A DNA stretch of 64,000 bases from Anianabacter salinae (GTDB lineage Bacteria > Pseudomonadota > Alphaproteobacteria > Rhodobacterales > Rhodobacteraceae): NCBI RefSeq assembly GCF_019061145.1, contig NZ_JAHQZS010000006.1, positions 1 through 64,000 on the forward strand, in the 5' to 3' direction. Position 1 is the stretch's first letter, and each line of letters begins with the position of its first letter. Positions 8,533-17,178 of the stretch are shown piece after piece. The translations under genes and the position numbers were made by a program. The notes beneath the pieces were generated by a model. The model worked only from the letters and a program-made list of their open reading frames with translations, was not told where the DNA came from and ran no database searches.

Positions 8533-8680
8533 ATCAGTCAGGTTGAAGACCCTGCGCCGCATCGGGACGAATCCAAGAGGTCAAAGCTGCTTGGCAGAGG
8601 CACAGGCGGTCGGGGGGGCATCGGAGAACGCAGCGAGACACGCCGCGCTCATTGGCACCACCGCCAGCATCGCCAAACCG

Positions 8681-8959
8681 CAGAACTACGCCAACTTCCA
8701 AAACCGCGTCTATCTGCCGATGATGCGCGATCCCGGGCTCGCCGCCGGTGACTGAAAGTGCCTGATCACGATCAACAGTCTGCGACACGCAGCGGCGTCC
8801 CTGTTCATCGAGCAGGGCTGGAATCCGAAGAAGACACAGACGCTACTCGGTCACGCGAACATCACCATGACGATGGACTGCTATGGCCATTTGTTCGAGG
8901 ACCCCGAGAAGGACGTCGCCATGTTCGAGAAGCTCGAGCAGGACTTCCGGGCGGCTTAG
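8681..8959 (+). pseudogene. Tyrosine recombinase C-terminal fragment, copy 2, with internal stop
   Basis: Reading frame 8681-8959 repeats the first integrase fragment closely: NYANFQNRVYLPMMRD, then an in-frame TGA at about 8753, then INSLRHAAASLFIEQGWNPKK, LLGHANITMTMDCYGH and the same QDFRAA tail. The N-terminal two thirds are absent and sequence before 8681 does not match an integrase. The two fragments share sequence only from the NYAN segment onward, so they look like the same piece of two related integrases left at module borders, or a duplication. It is non-functional. Confidence 0.82.
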
Positions 8960-9145
8960 GCTGTTCCAACCTACCTTCAAGATGGCTCCGCATGAACGAC
9001 GAAACATGCTGTGGCCACTCTTTCGGTGTGGAGGCACGCGTTCAGTGTCTGAATCGAGGTGGGGTCAACGGAAGGCCATCAGCCTTGGTCTTTTGGCTGA
9101 GTGAAAATGACACCCAACTCGATCTGCATGTGCGAAAGGCTTCTT

Positions 9146-9184
9146 TGAGCACAAACTTCATCCGCATGTCATGATTCGTGCTCA
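9146..9184. promoter_or_regulatory. Inverted repeat upstream of DeoR operon, possible operator
   Basis: TGAGCAC at 9146-9152 and GTGCTCA at 9178-9184 form a 7-bp perfect inverted repeat with a 25-bp gap, 24 bp before the DeoR start. DeoR-family repressors often bind such separated half-sites near their own promoter. No other copy was found in the window, so this remains a guess. Confidence 0.35.
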
Positions 9185-9207
9185 TAAGAGCATTGAGGGG
9201 ATGCGAG

Positions 9208-9969
9208 ATGAACAGGCAGTCGACGATTCTTGAAACGGCCCAGGCGCGCGGACGCGTCATGGTGGACGAGTTGGCAGAGGTTCTCTGCGTTTCCAGCCAC
9301 ACCGTTCGTCGCGATATCAATGCGCTGTGTGCACAGGGCAAGCTGCGGCGCCTGCACGGGGGGGCCGAGTTCATCGAAGGCAGTTCGAACTTGCCCTATG
9401 CGGCGCGCAGCTCGCTCAATGTCGCGGCCAAGCAGCAGATCGCGGGACGTGTAGCGCAGTTGATCCCCAATGGAGCGACGCTGTTCTTCTCAATCGGAAC
9501 GACGCCCGCCGTGGTGGCCGCCGCCCTTGCGGAGCGCGAAGGACTGACGGTCATCACCAACAACCTCAACGCCGCGATGGCGCTCTCAGAGGCTCCCGGT
9601 GCGCGAATTATCATGCCCGGAGGCGAGTTGCGCCTGCCGGATCGAGACATACTCGGGTCGCAGGCGGTCGATCTGTTCAAGGCCTACCGGGCCGATTTCG
9701 CGATCTACGGGGCTGCCGGGATCGACAACGACGGGATGCTGCTCGATTTCCATGCCCCTGAGGTGCGCATTCGTCAGACCGCGCGCGACAATTCCCGCCA
9801 AGCCATACTGGTCGTAGACCGTTCGAAATTCGGCCGACACGCTCCCGCTGTCGGCGGATATCTGCACGAGGCTGACCACGTGGTGACCGAGGCGCGCCCG
9901 GATGCGCGGTTCTCTGCGCTTCTCGACGCGCTCGACGATCGCCTGATTGTCGTAGGGGACGCATCATGA
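9208..9969 (+). CDS. DeoR-family transcriptional regulator (GlpR-like)
   Basis: A 253-residue regulator with an N-terminal winged helix ([35 protein letters not shown]) and a C-terminal DeoR sensor domain of the sugar-phosphate isomerase fold ([17 protein letters not shown]...VITNNLNAA...MPGGELR). Such proteins normally sense a phosphorylated sugar or polyol. The ATG at 9208 is preceded by GAGGGG, which decides against the ATG-like start at 9178. The gene overlaps the ABC ATPase gene by ATGA and heads the operon, so it probably represses it until the transported substrate, or its phosphorylated form, appears. A TGAGCAC...GTGCTCA inverted repeat lies at 9146-9184 upstream. Confidence 0.88.
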   Translation: MNRQSTILETAQARGRVMVDELAEVLCVSSHTVRRDINALCAQGKLRRLHGGAEFIEGSSNLPYAARSSLNVAAKQQIAGRVAQLIPNGATLFFSIGTTPAVVAAALAEREGLTVITNNLNAAMALSEAPGARIIMPGGELRLPDRDILGSQAVDLFKAYRADFAIYGAAGIDNDGMLLDFHAPEVRIRQTARDNSRQAILVVDRSKFGRHAPAVGGYLHEADHVVTEARPDARFSALLDALDDRLIVVGDAS

Positions 9970-11072
9970 GCTTTCTCACCCTCGACGGCGTCACCCGGCA
10001 ATGGAAGGGACAAGGCGGCGTGCAAGGCATCAGCCTCGCTTTGCCCCGCGGCGAATTCCTATCGATCCTTGGACCGTCGGGCTGTGGAAAATCCACGTTG
10101 CTGCGTCTGATCGCTGGACTTGAACAGCCACAAGCGGGCCGCATCGTGATCGACGGGCGCGATGTCACTGCCTTGCCGGCCTCGGCGCGCAACTTGTCGA
10201 TGGTGTTTCAATCCTATGCGCTGTTTCCGCACCTGAGCGTCGCCGAGAACGTGATCTTCGGCCTCAAGGTGCGGCGCGTCGGACGGGCGGAGCGCGAGCA
10301 GCGGCTTGCCGAGGTGCTGACGATGACGGGGCTCGATGGGCTGGAACGGCGCAAGCCGTCCGAATTGTCGGGCGGACAGCGACAGCGCGTGGCGCTAGCC
10401 CGCGCGGCGGTGGCCGAACGACCGCTATGCCTTATGGATGAGCCGCTCTCGAACCTCGACGCGAGGCTACGTCATTCGGTGCGACGTGACATACGGGATC
10501 TGGCGCGCAAGCTGGGGCTGACGGTGGTCTATGTCACCCACGATCAAGGCGAGGCGATGAGCCTGTCGAACACGGTCGTGCTGATGCAGGATGGCCGAGT
10601 CGAGCAGGTCGGCACGCCTTCCGACCTCTACTCCCGCCCGGCCACCACCTTTGCCGCGCAATTCATCGGTGAGCCGCCCATGTCGCTGATCGAAGGGCCG
10701 GCTCTGGGATATCCCGACGAGGTTACGGTCGGCATCCGGCCTGAGAACGTCCGGCTCGCCGCCGCCGGGGGCGGAGACCTGGACACTGTTGTAGCGGATA
10801 TCGAGTTTCTTGGTGGCGACACACGGCTGGAGCTCGACCAGTCGGCAGCGCGCGGCCTAGCCGTGATGCTGCCCGGCGCGGCACACATCGGGATCGGCGA
10901 GACAGTCGGTGTCACCATCCCAGAGGAGAACCGGCTCCTTTTCAACTCCGTCACCGGAAAGTTGGAAAAGGAGCCGCAACAGAATCCGAAGGCGCGCAAT
11001 CGCCAAATTCCCGCGCCTGAGGATGGCCAGAAGGCCCCCCCTTCACCGAAAACAGTCAAAGAGGACCTTTGA
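9966..11072 (+). CDS. ABC transporter ATP-binding protein (UgpC/MalK type)
   Basis: A 368-residue ATPase of the carbohydrate-uptake-1 family, acting as a homodimer on the inner face of the membrane. Visible motifs are Walker [10 protein letters not shown] (36-44), Q-loop [12 protein letters not shown], signature [14 protein letters not shown] (134-), Walker B LCLMDEP (154-160), D-loop SNLDA and H-loop VTHDQ. The C-terminal regulatory TOBE-like domain contains [10 protein letters not shown]. The last 35 residues are a Lys/Pro/Gln-rich tail (from about 335) not usual in MalK or UgpC. The order DeoR-ATPase-binding protein-two permeases-phosphodiesterase argues for a glycerol-phosphate or glycerophosphodiester importer, but this is inferred from context. 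Confidence 0.92.
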   Translation: MSFLTLDGVTRQWKGQGGVQGISLALPRGEFLSILGPSGCGKSTLLRLIAGLEQPQAGRIVIDGRDVTALPASARNLSMVFQSYALFPHLSVAENVIFGLKVRRVGRAEREQRLAEVLTMTGLDGLERRKPSELSGGQRQRVALARAAVAERPLCLMDEPLSNLDARLRHSVRRDIRDLARKLGLTVVYVTHDQGEAMSLSNTVVLMQDGRVEQVGTPSDLYSRPATTFAAQFIGEPPMSLIEGPALGYPDEVTVGIRPENVRLAAAGGGDLDTVVADIEFLGGDTRLELDQSAARGLAVMLPGAAHIGIGETVGVTIPEENRLLFNSVTGKLEKEPQQNPKARNRQIPAPEDGQKAPPSPKTVKEDL

Positions 11073-11074
11073 AC

Positions 11075-12337
11075 ATGACCCGTATCGCTGCTGTATCCGC
11101 CATCTTGGCGGCCTCCACCGCATTGGTCAATCCGGCCCATGCCGAGATTGAGCTGACCATGTATTATCCGATCGCCGTTGGCGGCCCGCTGACCGAGGTG
11201 GTGGACGGGATCGTCGCCAGGTTCGAGGCGCAGAACCCCGACATCTCAGTCAATGCGATCTATGCCGGAAACTACGACGACACCCGGATCAAGGCCTTGG
11301 CCGCGCTGGAATCGGGCGAGCCTGCACAGCTTGCCGTGCTGTTCTCGATCGACGCCTACGACCTGATTGAGCAGGACCTGATCGTCCCCTTCGAGTCCGT
11401 CATCGAGACCGAAGAGGACAAGGCTTGGCTCGACGGATTTTACCCTGCGCTGATGGCCAACAGCATCATCGAGGGCCAGACCTGGGGCGTGCCGTTCCAG
11501 CGCTCGACCATCGTCGCCTACTACAACAAGGACATGTTCCGCGAGGCGGGGCTCGACCCCGAAAAGGCCCCCACCACCTGGGACGAAATGGTCGAGATGG
11601 GCAAGGCCCTGACCAATGACGATCACTATGGGATCATGATCCCCTCCACCGGTTATCCCTACTGGATGTTCCAGGCACTGGCGATCCAGAACGGCAAGGA
11701 ACTGATGTCGAGCGACGGCCTGACCACCAGCTTCGACGACCCGGCCGTTGTCGAGACGCTGGAGTTCTGGCAATCTCTGTCGACCGAGCATGGCATCATG
11801 CCCGAGGGCACCGTGGAATGGGGCACGTTGCGCCAGGCGTTTCTCGAAGGCGAGACCGCGATGATGTGGCACTCGACGGGCAACCTAACGGCCGTGAAAG
11901 ACAGCGCCACGTTCGATTTCGGCGTCTCCGTGCTTCCGGGCAACGCCCGTGCCGGTTCGCCCACGGGTGGCGGCAACTTCTACCTGTTCAAGGAGTCAAC
12001 CGATGAGGAAAAGCAGGCTGCGCTGGAACTGATCAAGTTCATGACCGCGCCCGAGCAGGCGGCCGAGTGGTCGATCGCCACCGGCTACATGGGCGTGTCG
12101 CCCGCTGCCTACGAGACCGAGGCGCTTCAGGCCTATACCGCCCAGTTCCCGCCTGCGCTTGTGGCGCGCGACCAGCTTGAAGATGCGGTGGCCGAATTCT
12201 CGACCTTCGAGACGGCGCGGGTGCGCGAGGAGTTGAACAACGCGATCCAGTCAGCGCTTACCGGCGCCAAGAGCCCGCAAGAGGCGCTTGCCGGGGCGCA
12301 GGCCGCGGCCGACGCACAGCTGCGCGCCTACCGCTAA
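11075..12337 (+). CDS. ABC transporter periplasmic substrate-binding protein (UgpB-like)
   Basis: A 420-residue solute-binding protein of the family-1 extracellular fold. The signal peptide MTRIAAVSAILAASTALVNPAHA ends in AHA, followed by IELTMYYPIAVGG, and characteristic core segments include WGVPFQRSTIVAYYNKDMFREAGLDPEKAP and GETAMMWHSTGNL. It should deliver substrate to the two permeases that follow. The start ATG at 11075 has GAGGACC upstream, and the gene begins 2 bp after the ATPase stop. UgpB (glycerol-3-phosphate) is the nearest family by style, but binding-protein specificity cannot be decided from sequence alone. Confidence 0.88.
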   Translation: MTRIAAVSAILAASTALVNPAHAEIELTMYYPIAVGGPLTEVVDGIVARFEAQNPDISVNAIYAGNYDDTRIKALAALESGEPAQLAVLFSIDAYDLIEQDLIVPFESVIETEEDKAWLDGFYPALMANSIIEGQTWGVPFQRSTIVAYYNKDMFREAGLDPEKAPTTWDEMVEMGKALTNDDHYGIMIPSTGYPYWMFQALAIQNGKELMSSDGLTTSFDDPAVVETLEFWQSLSTEHGIMPEGTVEWGTLRQAFLEGETAMMWHSTGNLTAVKDSATFDFGVSVLPGNARAGSPTGGGNFYLFKESTDEEKQAALELIKFMTAPEQAAEWSIATGYMGVSPAAYETEALQAYTAQFPPALVARDQLEDAVAEFSTFETARVREELNNAIQSALTGAKSPQEALAGAQAAADAQLRAYR

Positions 12338-12395
12338 GCGCTTTTCCGATCAGTCACGGGTCCGGTTCCATACCGGTCCCGTGATGGAGCTTGCG

Positions 12396-13289
12396 ATGAC
12401 CGATGCCTTCACTCTGGAACGCCGCCGACGTGCCCTGCACGGATGGTTGTTGCTGTCGCCCGCACTGATCATGCTTGCGACATTTGCCTTCTACCCGTCG
12501 CTTGCCACGGTCATCACCTCGCTCTGGTCACGCGGGACCCGACGCAACCCGGCAGAATTCATCGGGCTTGAGAACTATCGCTATCTCTTCGACGATCCGA
12601 CCTTCTGGCAAGTTGTGAGCAACAACCTGTTCTATGCGGCGGTCACGATCCCCGTGTCGATGGCACTTGCTCTCGTGATGGCGCTCTGGGCGAACGCGCG
12701 CATTCCAGCGCGCAGCTTCATCCGCACCGCCTATTTCACGCCCACCGTCTTGCCGATGATCGCGGCGGCGAACCTGTGGCTGTTCTTCTACACCCCGAGT
12801 TTCGGCATCCTCAACCAGATCGGCGCGCTGTTCGGCGCGGGCCCGGTCAACTGGCTTGGTCAACCCGACACCGCGCTCTGGGCGATCTGCGTGATGACGA
12901 TCTGGAAGGAGGCGGGGTTCTTCATGGTCTTCTACCTGGCGGCCCTCCAGACGATCCCGCCCGACCTCCAGGAAGCCGCCGAGATCGAGGGGGCTAGCCG
13001 CTGGACCTATACGCGCCGGATCGTGCTCCCGCTTCTGATGCCCACGACGCTGTTTATTCTGGTCAACGCGATGATCAATTCGGTCAAACTGATCGACCAC
13101 CTGTTCATCCTCACCAAGGGCGGGCCGTCGGACAGCAGCAAGCTGATCCTTTACTACATCTGGGAAAACGCCTTTGCCTTCTTCGACCGGCCATCGGCGG
13201 CAGCAATGACAGTGCTGGTGCTGCTGCTGCTCGGGGCGCTGGCCGCCTTCCAGTTTCTTGTGCTGGACCGAAGGGTGCACTACCGATGA
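12396..13289 (+). CDS. ABC sugar-type permease (UgpA-like)
   Basis: A 297-residue inner-membrane permease with six hydrophobic spans, starting WLLLSPALIMLATFAFYPS, and the cytoplasmic EAA loop LQEAAEIEGASRWTYTRRIVLPLLMP that docks the ATPase. The ATG at 12396 follows GGAGC at good spacing; an in-frame ATG at 12384 lies only four codons upstream. It overlaps the next permease by ATGA at 13286-13289, and the two should form the heterodimeric channel. Confidence 0.9.
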   Translation: MTDAFTLERRRRALHGWLLLSPALIMLATFAFYPSLATVITSLWSRGTRRNPAEFIGLENYRYLFDDPTFWQVVSNNLFYAAVTIPVSMALALVMALWANARIPARSFIRTAYFTPTVLPMIAAANLWLFFYTPSFGILNQIGALFGAGPVNWLGQPDTALWAICVMTIWKEAGFFMVFYLAALQTIPPDLQEAAEIEGASRWTYTRRIVLPLLMPTTLFILVNAMINSVKLIDHLFILTKGGPSDSSKLILYYIWENAFAFFDRPSAAAMTVLVLLLLGALAAFQFLVLDRRVHYR

Positions 13290-14086
13290 TCCGGTATCTT
13301 GAGCCCGCGGCGGCGCTCTTGCTGGCCCTTCTGTGGATTTCGCCGCTGATCTTTGCCCTCTGGGCGGCGTTCCACAATGTCGGCGACGCGGTCAATTTCC
13401 GTCTTGGCGCGCCGCTGACACTCGACAATTTCCGCACCGTCTGGGCGGGGGCGCCGTGGCTGCGCTATTTTTTCAATACCTTCCTGCTGGTCACGCTGAT
13501 CCTCGCGGGGCAGTTCCTGTTATGCACACTGGCGGGCTATGCCTTTGCCCAGACCGAGTTTCGCGGGCGAGACGCGCTGTTCATCCTTGTGCTGATGCAG
13601 CTTTTCATCCTGCCCGAAGTGCTGATCGTAGAAAACTACCGCGTCGCGGCGTCCCTTGGCCTGCTGGACAGCATACTAGGCATCGGCGCGCCCTACATGG
13701 CCTCGGCCTTCGGCATCTTCCTGATGCGGCAGGCGTTCAAATCGGTCCCAAAGGAGCTTGAAGAGGCTGCCCGCGTCGAGGGCTGTGGAACGCTGGGCGT
13801 TCTCTGGCGGGTCTACGTTCCCGCCGCACGCCCCACCTACCTGGCCTATGCGCTGGTCTCGGTGGCGACACACTGGAACAACTTTCTCTGGCCCCTGATC
13901 GTAACCAACTCGCCTTCGACGCGACCCCTGACCGTCGGCCTGTCGCTCTTTGCTGCGCCAGAGAACGGCGTCGATATAGCGGTGATTTCGGCGGCGACAG
14001 TCATGGTGATCGCGCCCTTGCTTGTCGGGTTCCTGATCTTCCAGCGCCAGTTTGTCCAAGCCTTCCTCACGGCAGGCGTGAAATGA
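13286..14086 (+). CDS. ABC sugar-type permease (UgpE-like)
   Basis: A 266-residue permease and partner of the preceding one. It has six spans and the EAA motif LEEAARVEGCGTLGVLWRVYVPAARP near residue 155. The N-terminus starts directly in a membrane span (YLEPAAALLLALLWISPLIFALWAAF), as usual for the second permease of this family. No anomalies were seen. The gene ends 7 bp before the phosphoesterase gene. Confidence 0.9.
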   Translation: MIRYLEPAAALLLALLWISPLIFALWAAFHNVGDAVNFRLGAPLTLDNFRTVWAGAPWLRYFFNTFLLVTLILAGQFLLCTLAGYAFAQTEFRGRDALFILVLMQLFILPEVLIVENYRVAASLGLLDSILGIGAPYMASAFGIFLMRQAFKSVPKELEEAARVEGCGTLGVLWRVYVPAARPTYLAYALVSVATHWNNFLWPLIVTNSPSTRPLTVGLSLFAAPENGVDIAVISAATVMVIAPLLVGFLIFQRQFVQAFLTAGVK

Positions 14087-14093
14087 GGCAGCC

Positions 14094-14894
14094 ATGACCC
14101 GTATCCTACAAGTTTCTGACCTTCACATCATGCCAGAGGGACAGTTATTCCACGGCCAAATCGATACCGCCCAAGCCTTGCGAGAAATGCTGTCGGGGCT
14201 AGCCGGGCTTTTACCTGCCATCGGACCGGTCGAACGTATTGTTCTCTCGGGGGATCTGACCGAGACCGGATGCGTCGATGCCTATGCGATGCTTCAGGCG
14301 ATCATGGCGGAATGTCCATTGCCCTGGCGCGTCATTCCCGGCAACCATGACAGCCGCGAAGGCGTGCGCGCGCTTGCAGCGGATGCGCTCTCGATGCCCG
14401 CAACAGGGCCGATCAACTGGCGCGAGGATGTCGGCGACGTGACGCTACTGGGGGTCGATACCCTCGTCGAGGGAGCCGCGCACGGCACGCTCGCCGCCGA
14501 AAGCCTCGATTGGTTGTCGTCCACACTTCGCGGCCTGCAAGGGCGGCAGGTCCTGCTGTTCATGCACCACCCCCCCTGCACGACCGGGATCGCGGCGATG
14601 GATGACATCGGCCTTTTGAACCACAGTGAACTGGCCGAAATCGTCGTCGCCCATGCCGGCCCATTGCAGATCGCCTGCGGTCATGTCCACCGCATGATGA
14701 TCGGACAGTTCGCGGGTCGACAGGTGGTGATCGCGCCAGGCACCTCTCATGCCGTCATCCTCGATATGCGCGCGCGAATGGAGTTTGGCTTTATCCCAGG
14801 CCATCGCGGCGCTGTTCTGCACAGCTTCGGCGACCATTGCCAAAGTGCCCTGATCTCATCGGCAGATTTCGCCGATCCGTTCCCGTTCAGCTAG
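14094..14894 (+). CDS. Calcineurin-like metallophosphoesterase (GpdQ/CpdA-like)
   Basis: A 266-residue cytoplasmic binuclear metallophosphoesterase. The metal-binding blocks are all present: VSDLH (Asp9, His11), LSGDLTE (Asp54), PGNHD (Asn84, His85), LFMHHPP (His158) and CGHVHR (His197, His199). The family includes glycerophosphodiester phosphodiesterase GpdQ and cAMP phosphodiesterase CpdA. As the last gene of a Ugp-like operon under a GlpR-like regulator, it most likely cleaves imported glycerophosphodiesters to glycerol-3-phosphate and an alcohol; this is inference from context. It has no signal peptide. Confidence 0.85.
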   Translation: MTRILQVSDLHIMPEGQLFHGQIDTAQALREMLSGLAGLLPAIGPVERIVLSGDLTETGCVDAYAMLQAIMAECPLPWRVIPGNHDSREGVRALAADALSMPATGPINWREDVGDVTLLGVDTLVEGAAHGTLAAESLDWLSSTLRGLQGRQVLLFMHHPPCTTGIAAMDDIGLLNHSELAEIVVAHAGPLQIACGHVHRMMIGQFAGRQVVIAPGTSHAVILDMRARMEFGFIPGHRGAVLHSFGDHCQSALISSADFADPFPFS

Positions 14895-15076
14895 GTTCGG
14901 CTCTGGTAACCGCCGGATGAAGGTCGGGGGGAGCCGAGCACTCAAAGGGCAAGCACACTATCAGCGGCATGCAATCGCCCGTTGACGTCGAGATCAGGCA
15001 ACTGAAACCGAGCAAGGCGGGTAACAAGGGAAGGAGAAGCCCTCACGTGTCGAGCAATCGGACAGGCTCGTCGATG

Positions 15077-15100
15077 GCTTTGCGTTGCACAACGCAAAGC
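15077..15100. repeat. Perfect palindrome next to att-like site (copy 2)
   Basis: A perfect 11-bp inverted repeat with a 2-bp centre; its core is TTGCGTTG-CA-CAACGCAA at 15080-15097. It ends about 20 bp before the second tRNA-Phe fragment, the same arrangement as at 2931-2948. Likely a recombination protein site or a remnant of one. Confidence 0.55.
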
Positions 15101-15118
15101 AAAATTCAGAACATGAAA

Positions 15119-15179
15119 TTCAGTCAGGCCGGATTGAAAATCCTCGTGTCGGTGGTTCGATTCCGCCCCCGGGCACCAC
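15119..15179 (+). repeat. tRNA-Phe 3' half, att-like direct repeat (copy 2)
   Basis: Identical over 61 bp to 2971-3031: TTCAGTCAGGCC, then the anticodon arm (GAA), T-arm and CCA end of tRNA-Phe in the plus orientation. It again lacks the 5' half. With copy 1 it brackets 12.1 kb carrying IS21, integrase remnants and the Ugp-like operon. This is the pattern expected for tandem or composite islands at a tRNA-Phe gene lying outside the window. Confidence 0.85.
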
Positions 15180-15380
15180 ATCATATCGCAATGTGAATGA
15201 ACTAAATGGGTCATAGGGCGAGGTCGTCCCACCGTTCACCCTCGGCGGCGTCCGCGGAGTCGTGGCTTTCGGAGGTTCGAACACAGCTTCTCTGACGCTC
15301 CGGACCGGGGACTCGATTTCTGGTCGAGACCTGCATATCCCTGCCTCGATCTGCACTCACACAGCCCAACTACACAATAA

Positions 15381-16775
15381 TCACCGACGACGGTGCATCA
15401 GGCTCATCAGCCGCGCCTGACGGTCGAAAGGTTTTTCGGGCATCGCGGGACCGGCTTCGCCGTCCATCATCCGCCGGACCATCACAGCGGCGATGCCCGC
15501 AAAGATAACGCCGCCCACCGCCTGCCCGATCAGCACTCCGGCCGCGCCAAACAGTGCGCCGCCTGCGAGCACGAAGGGCACCGTCCCCAGCGTGTGCCGC
15601 CCCCAGTTGATCCATGTCGACCGGAACGGATGGCCCATGTTGTTGAACGCCGCATTGGTGACGAAGATCACGCCGTTGAAGAAGAACGCCAGCGCCAGAG
15701 GCCCGCAGAACAGGACCAGCAGGTCGCGCGTCACCCCCTCGGCTCCGAAGAGCGTGATGATCGGGCCACGCAGGGCGAACAGGATCGCGGTCATCGCCAC
15801 GGTGAAAAGGCCGCAGAACAGCAGCCCATCGCGATAGGCCTGCCGGACCCTGTCCATCCGTCCCGCGCCGAAATTCTGGCCGATCACCGGCCCGATGGCC
15901 CCCGACAGCGCGAAAATCACGCCGAAGGCCACCGGCGTCATCCGGCTGACGATGGCCATGCCCGCGACCGCCGCCTCGCCAAAGCTGGCCATGGTCCGGG
16001 TCACGAAGGCTTGCCCCAGAGGCGTGGCAAGCTGGGTCAGGATCGCCGGGCCTGCGATGGTCACGATGGGCACGAAGGCGACGGACATCTCCGGCAGACC
16101 GGGTCGCACCAGCCCGCCGTGATGGCGAAAGATCGGGATCAGAGCCGTGCCCGCGATCGCAAGCCGCGCCGCGACGCTGGCCAGCGCCGCCCCTGTCAGG
16201 TCGAGCCCCAGACCGAAGATCAGGATCGGGTCGAGCACCGCGTTGACCAGCGCGCCCCAGATCGTCGCCATCATCGCGCGGCGCGCGTCGCCATGGGCGC
16301 GCAGGATCGCGCCGCCCAACATGCCGACAATCAGGAATGGCAGGCTCGGCACGATGATCTGCAGGTAAAGAACTGCAAGATCGAGCGTCTCGCCCGTGGC
16401 GCCCATCAGCGACGCCAGTGCCTCAAGGTTCAGCCAGACCGCCGCTGCAAAGATCGCGCCGAAGACCACGCCCCAGACCAGCGCCGCCGCCGCCTGCGCA
16501 CGGGCGAGGTCCGCGTCGCCCTGTCCCAAGGCGCGCGCCACCAGCGCACCCGCCGCGATGGCCATGCCGATGCCGAAGGAGGTGGTAAAGAACAGGATCG
16601 CGCCCGCGTAGCCCACCGCAGCCGCCAGTTCCGCGTTGCCCAGCATCGAGATGAAGACCATGTCGATGAAGTCGACCGCAAAGACCGCCATCAGCCCCAC
16701 CGACGAGGTCAGCGCCATCACCGTGATGTGGCGAAGAAGATTGCCTTCGAGAAAGACGGCGCGCGCTTCGGCCAT
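15381..16775 (-). CDS. MATE-family efflux transporter
   Basis: A 464-residue membrane protein with about twelve spans in two related halves, beginning NLLRHITVMALTSSVGLMAVFAVDFIDMVFISMLG. The features are typical of MATE (NorM/DinF-like) antiporters that expel cationic compounds using a Na+ or H+ gradient: N-terminal VDFIDMVFISMLGNAELAAAVGYAG, mid VSRMTPVAFGVIFALSGAIGPVIGQNFGAGR. The start at 16775 follows CGGAGG; nine additional upstream codons to 16802 are possible. It is not in an operon. Substrate is unknown. Confidence 0.9.
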   Translation of the reverse strand: MAEARAVFLEGNLLRHITVMALTSSVGLMAVFAVDFIDMVFISMLGNAELAAAVGYAGAILFFTTSFGIGMAIAAGALVARALGQGDADLARAQAAAALVWGVVFGAIFAAAVWLNLEALASLMGATGETLDLAVLYLQIIVPSLPFLIVGMLGGAILRAHGDARRAMMATIWGALVNAVLDPILIFGLGLDLTGAALASVAARLAIAGTALIPIFRHHGGLVRPGLPEMSVAFVPIVTIAGPAILTQLATPLGQAFVTRTMASFGEAAVAGMAIVSRMTPVAFGVIFALSGAIGPVIGQNFGAGRMDRVRQAYRDGLLFCGLFTVAMTAILFALRGPIITLFGAEGVTRDLLVLFCGPLALAFFFNGVIFVTNAAFNNMGHPFRSTWINWGRHTLGTVPFVLAGGALFGAAGVLIGQAVGGVIFAGIAAVMVRRMMDGEAGPAMPEKPFDRQARLMSLMHRRR

Positions 16776-16885
16776 GGGGCCTCCGGTTCGGTTTCTGGTC
16801 AATCCAGCCCTCTTTGCGACGAAGGGCCGAGGCTGGAACCGGCGCCCACGTCGTTCGCCCTTTCAGCGCTGAGAAGGAGTTGGCC

Positions 16886-17060
16886 TCAGATTACGAGGAA
16901 AGCGAAGGGCAAAACGCCGAGCAGACCGTAGAGCCTCAGTCGTGCGGCCGGCGAGAATGACCCCCTGCGGGTGAAAAGAAGGACGCAAAGGACACCAAGG
17001 GCGGCCCCGAATGTCAGCGCCACTGGCAGGTTCAGGTGATACCAGTCCGTACCGAGAGAA
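16886..17060 (-). pseudogene. Possible remnant of a small membrane protein
   Basis: On the minus strand about 56 residues ending LYGLLGVLPFAFLVI show two hydrophobic segments separated by a basic loop (LFTRRGSFSPAARLR). No start codon or ribosome-binding site precedes the hydrophobic part, and the frame upstream is not protein-like. It may be the tail of a deleted gene. The rest of 16776-17178 shows nothing. Confidence 0.3.
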
Positions 17061-17178
17061 TGGGTAAGCGCCTGTCGCCTTTCGCCAGGCCTTGGTCCGT
17101 CCGACAACGCAGACCGGAGAGGCGGAGTAGACCCGCAGTCATCACAGCGCGCTTTGCTCCCGTGGCGTTGGCCTTGGC

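Larger units (their letters stand above)
14895..15380. other. Non-coding stretch at right end of the accessory block
   Basis: This 486-bp stretch holds the palindrome at 15077-15100 and the second tRNA-Phe fragment at 15119-15179, and then about 200 bp before the MATE gene end in which I see nothing. Short open frames across it have no coding character. Confidence 0.6.

Noticed and set aside
15119-15179. Intact tRNA-Phe gene
   Set aside because: Only the anticodon arm, T-arm and 3' acceptor are present; the upstream sequence does not give the D-arm or the 5' acceptor strand, so it cannot fold as a tRNA.
15393-16931. Long plus-strand open frame opposite the MATE gene
   Set aside because: Very rich in Arg, His, Gln and Asp with no hydrophobic core; it is antisense to the membrane protein at 15381-16775, a common shadow in high-GC DNA.
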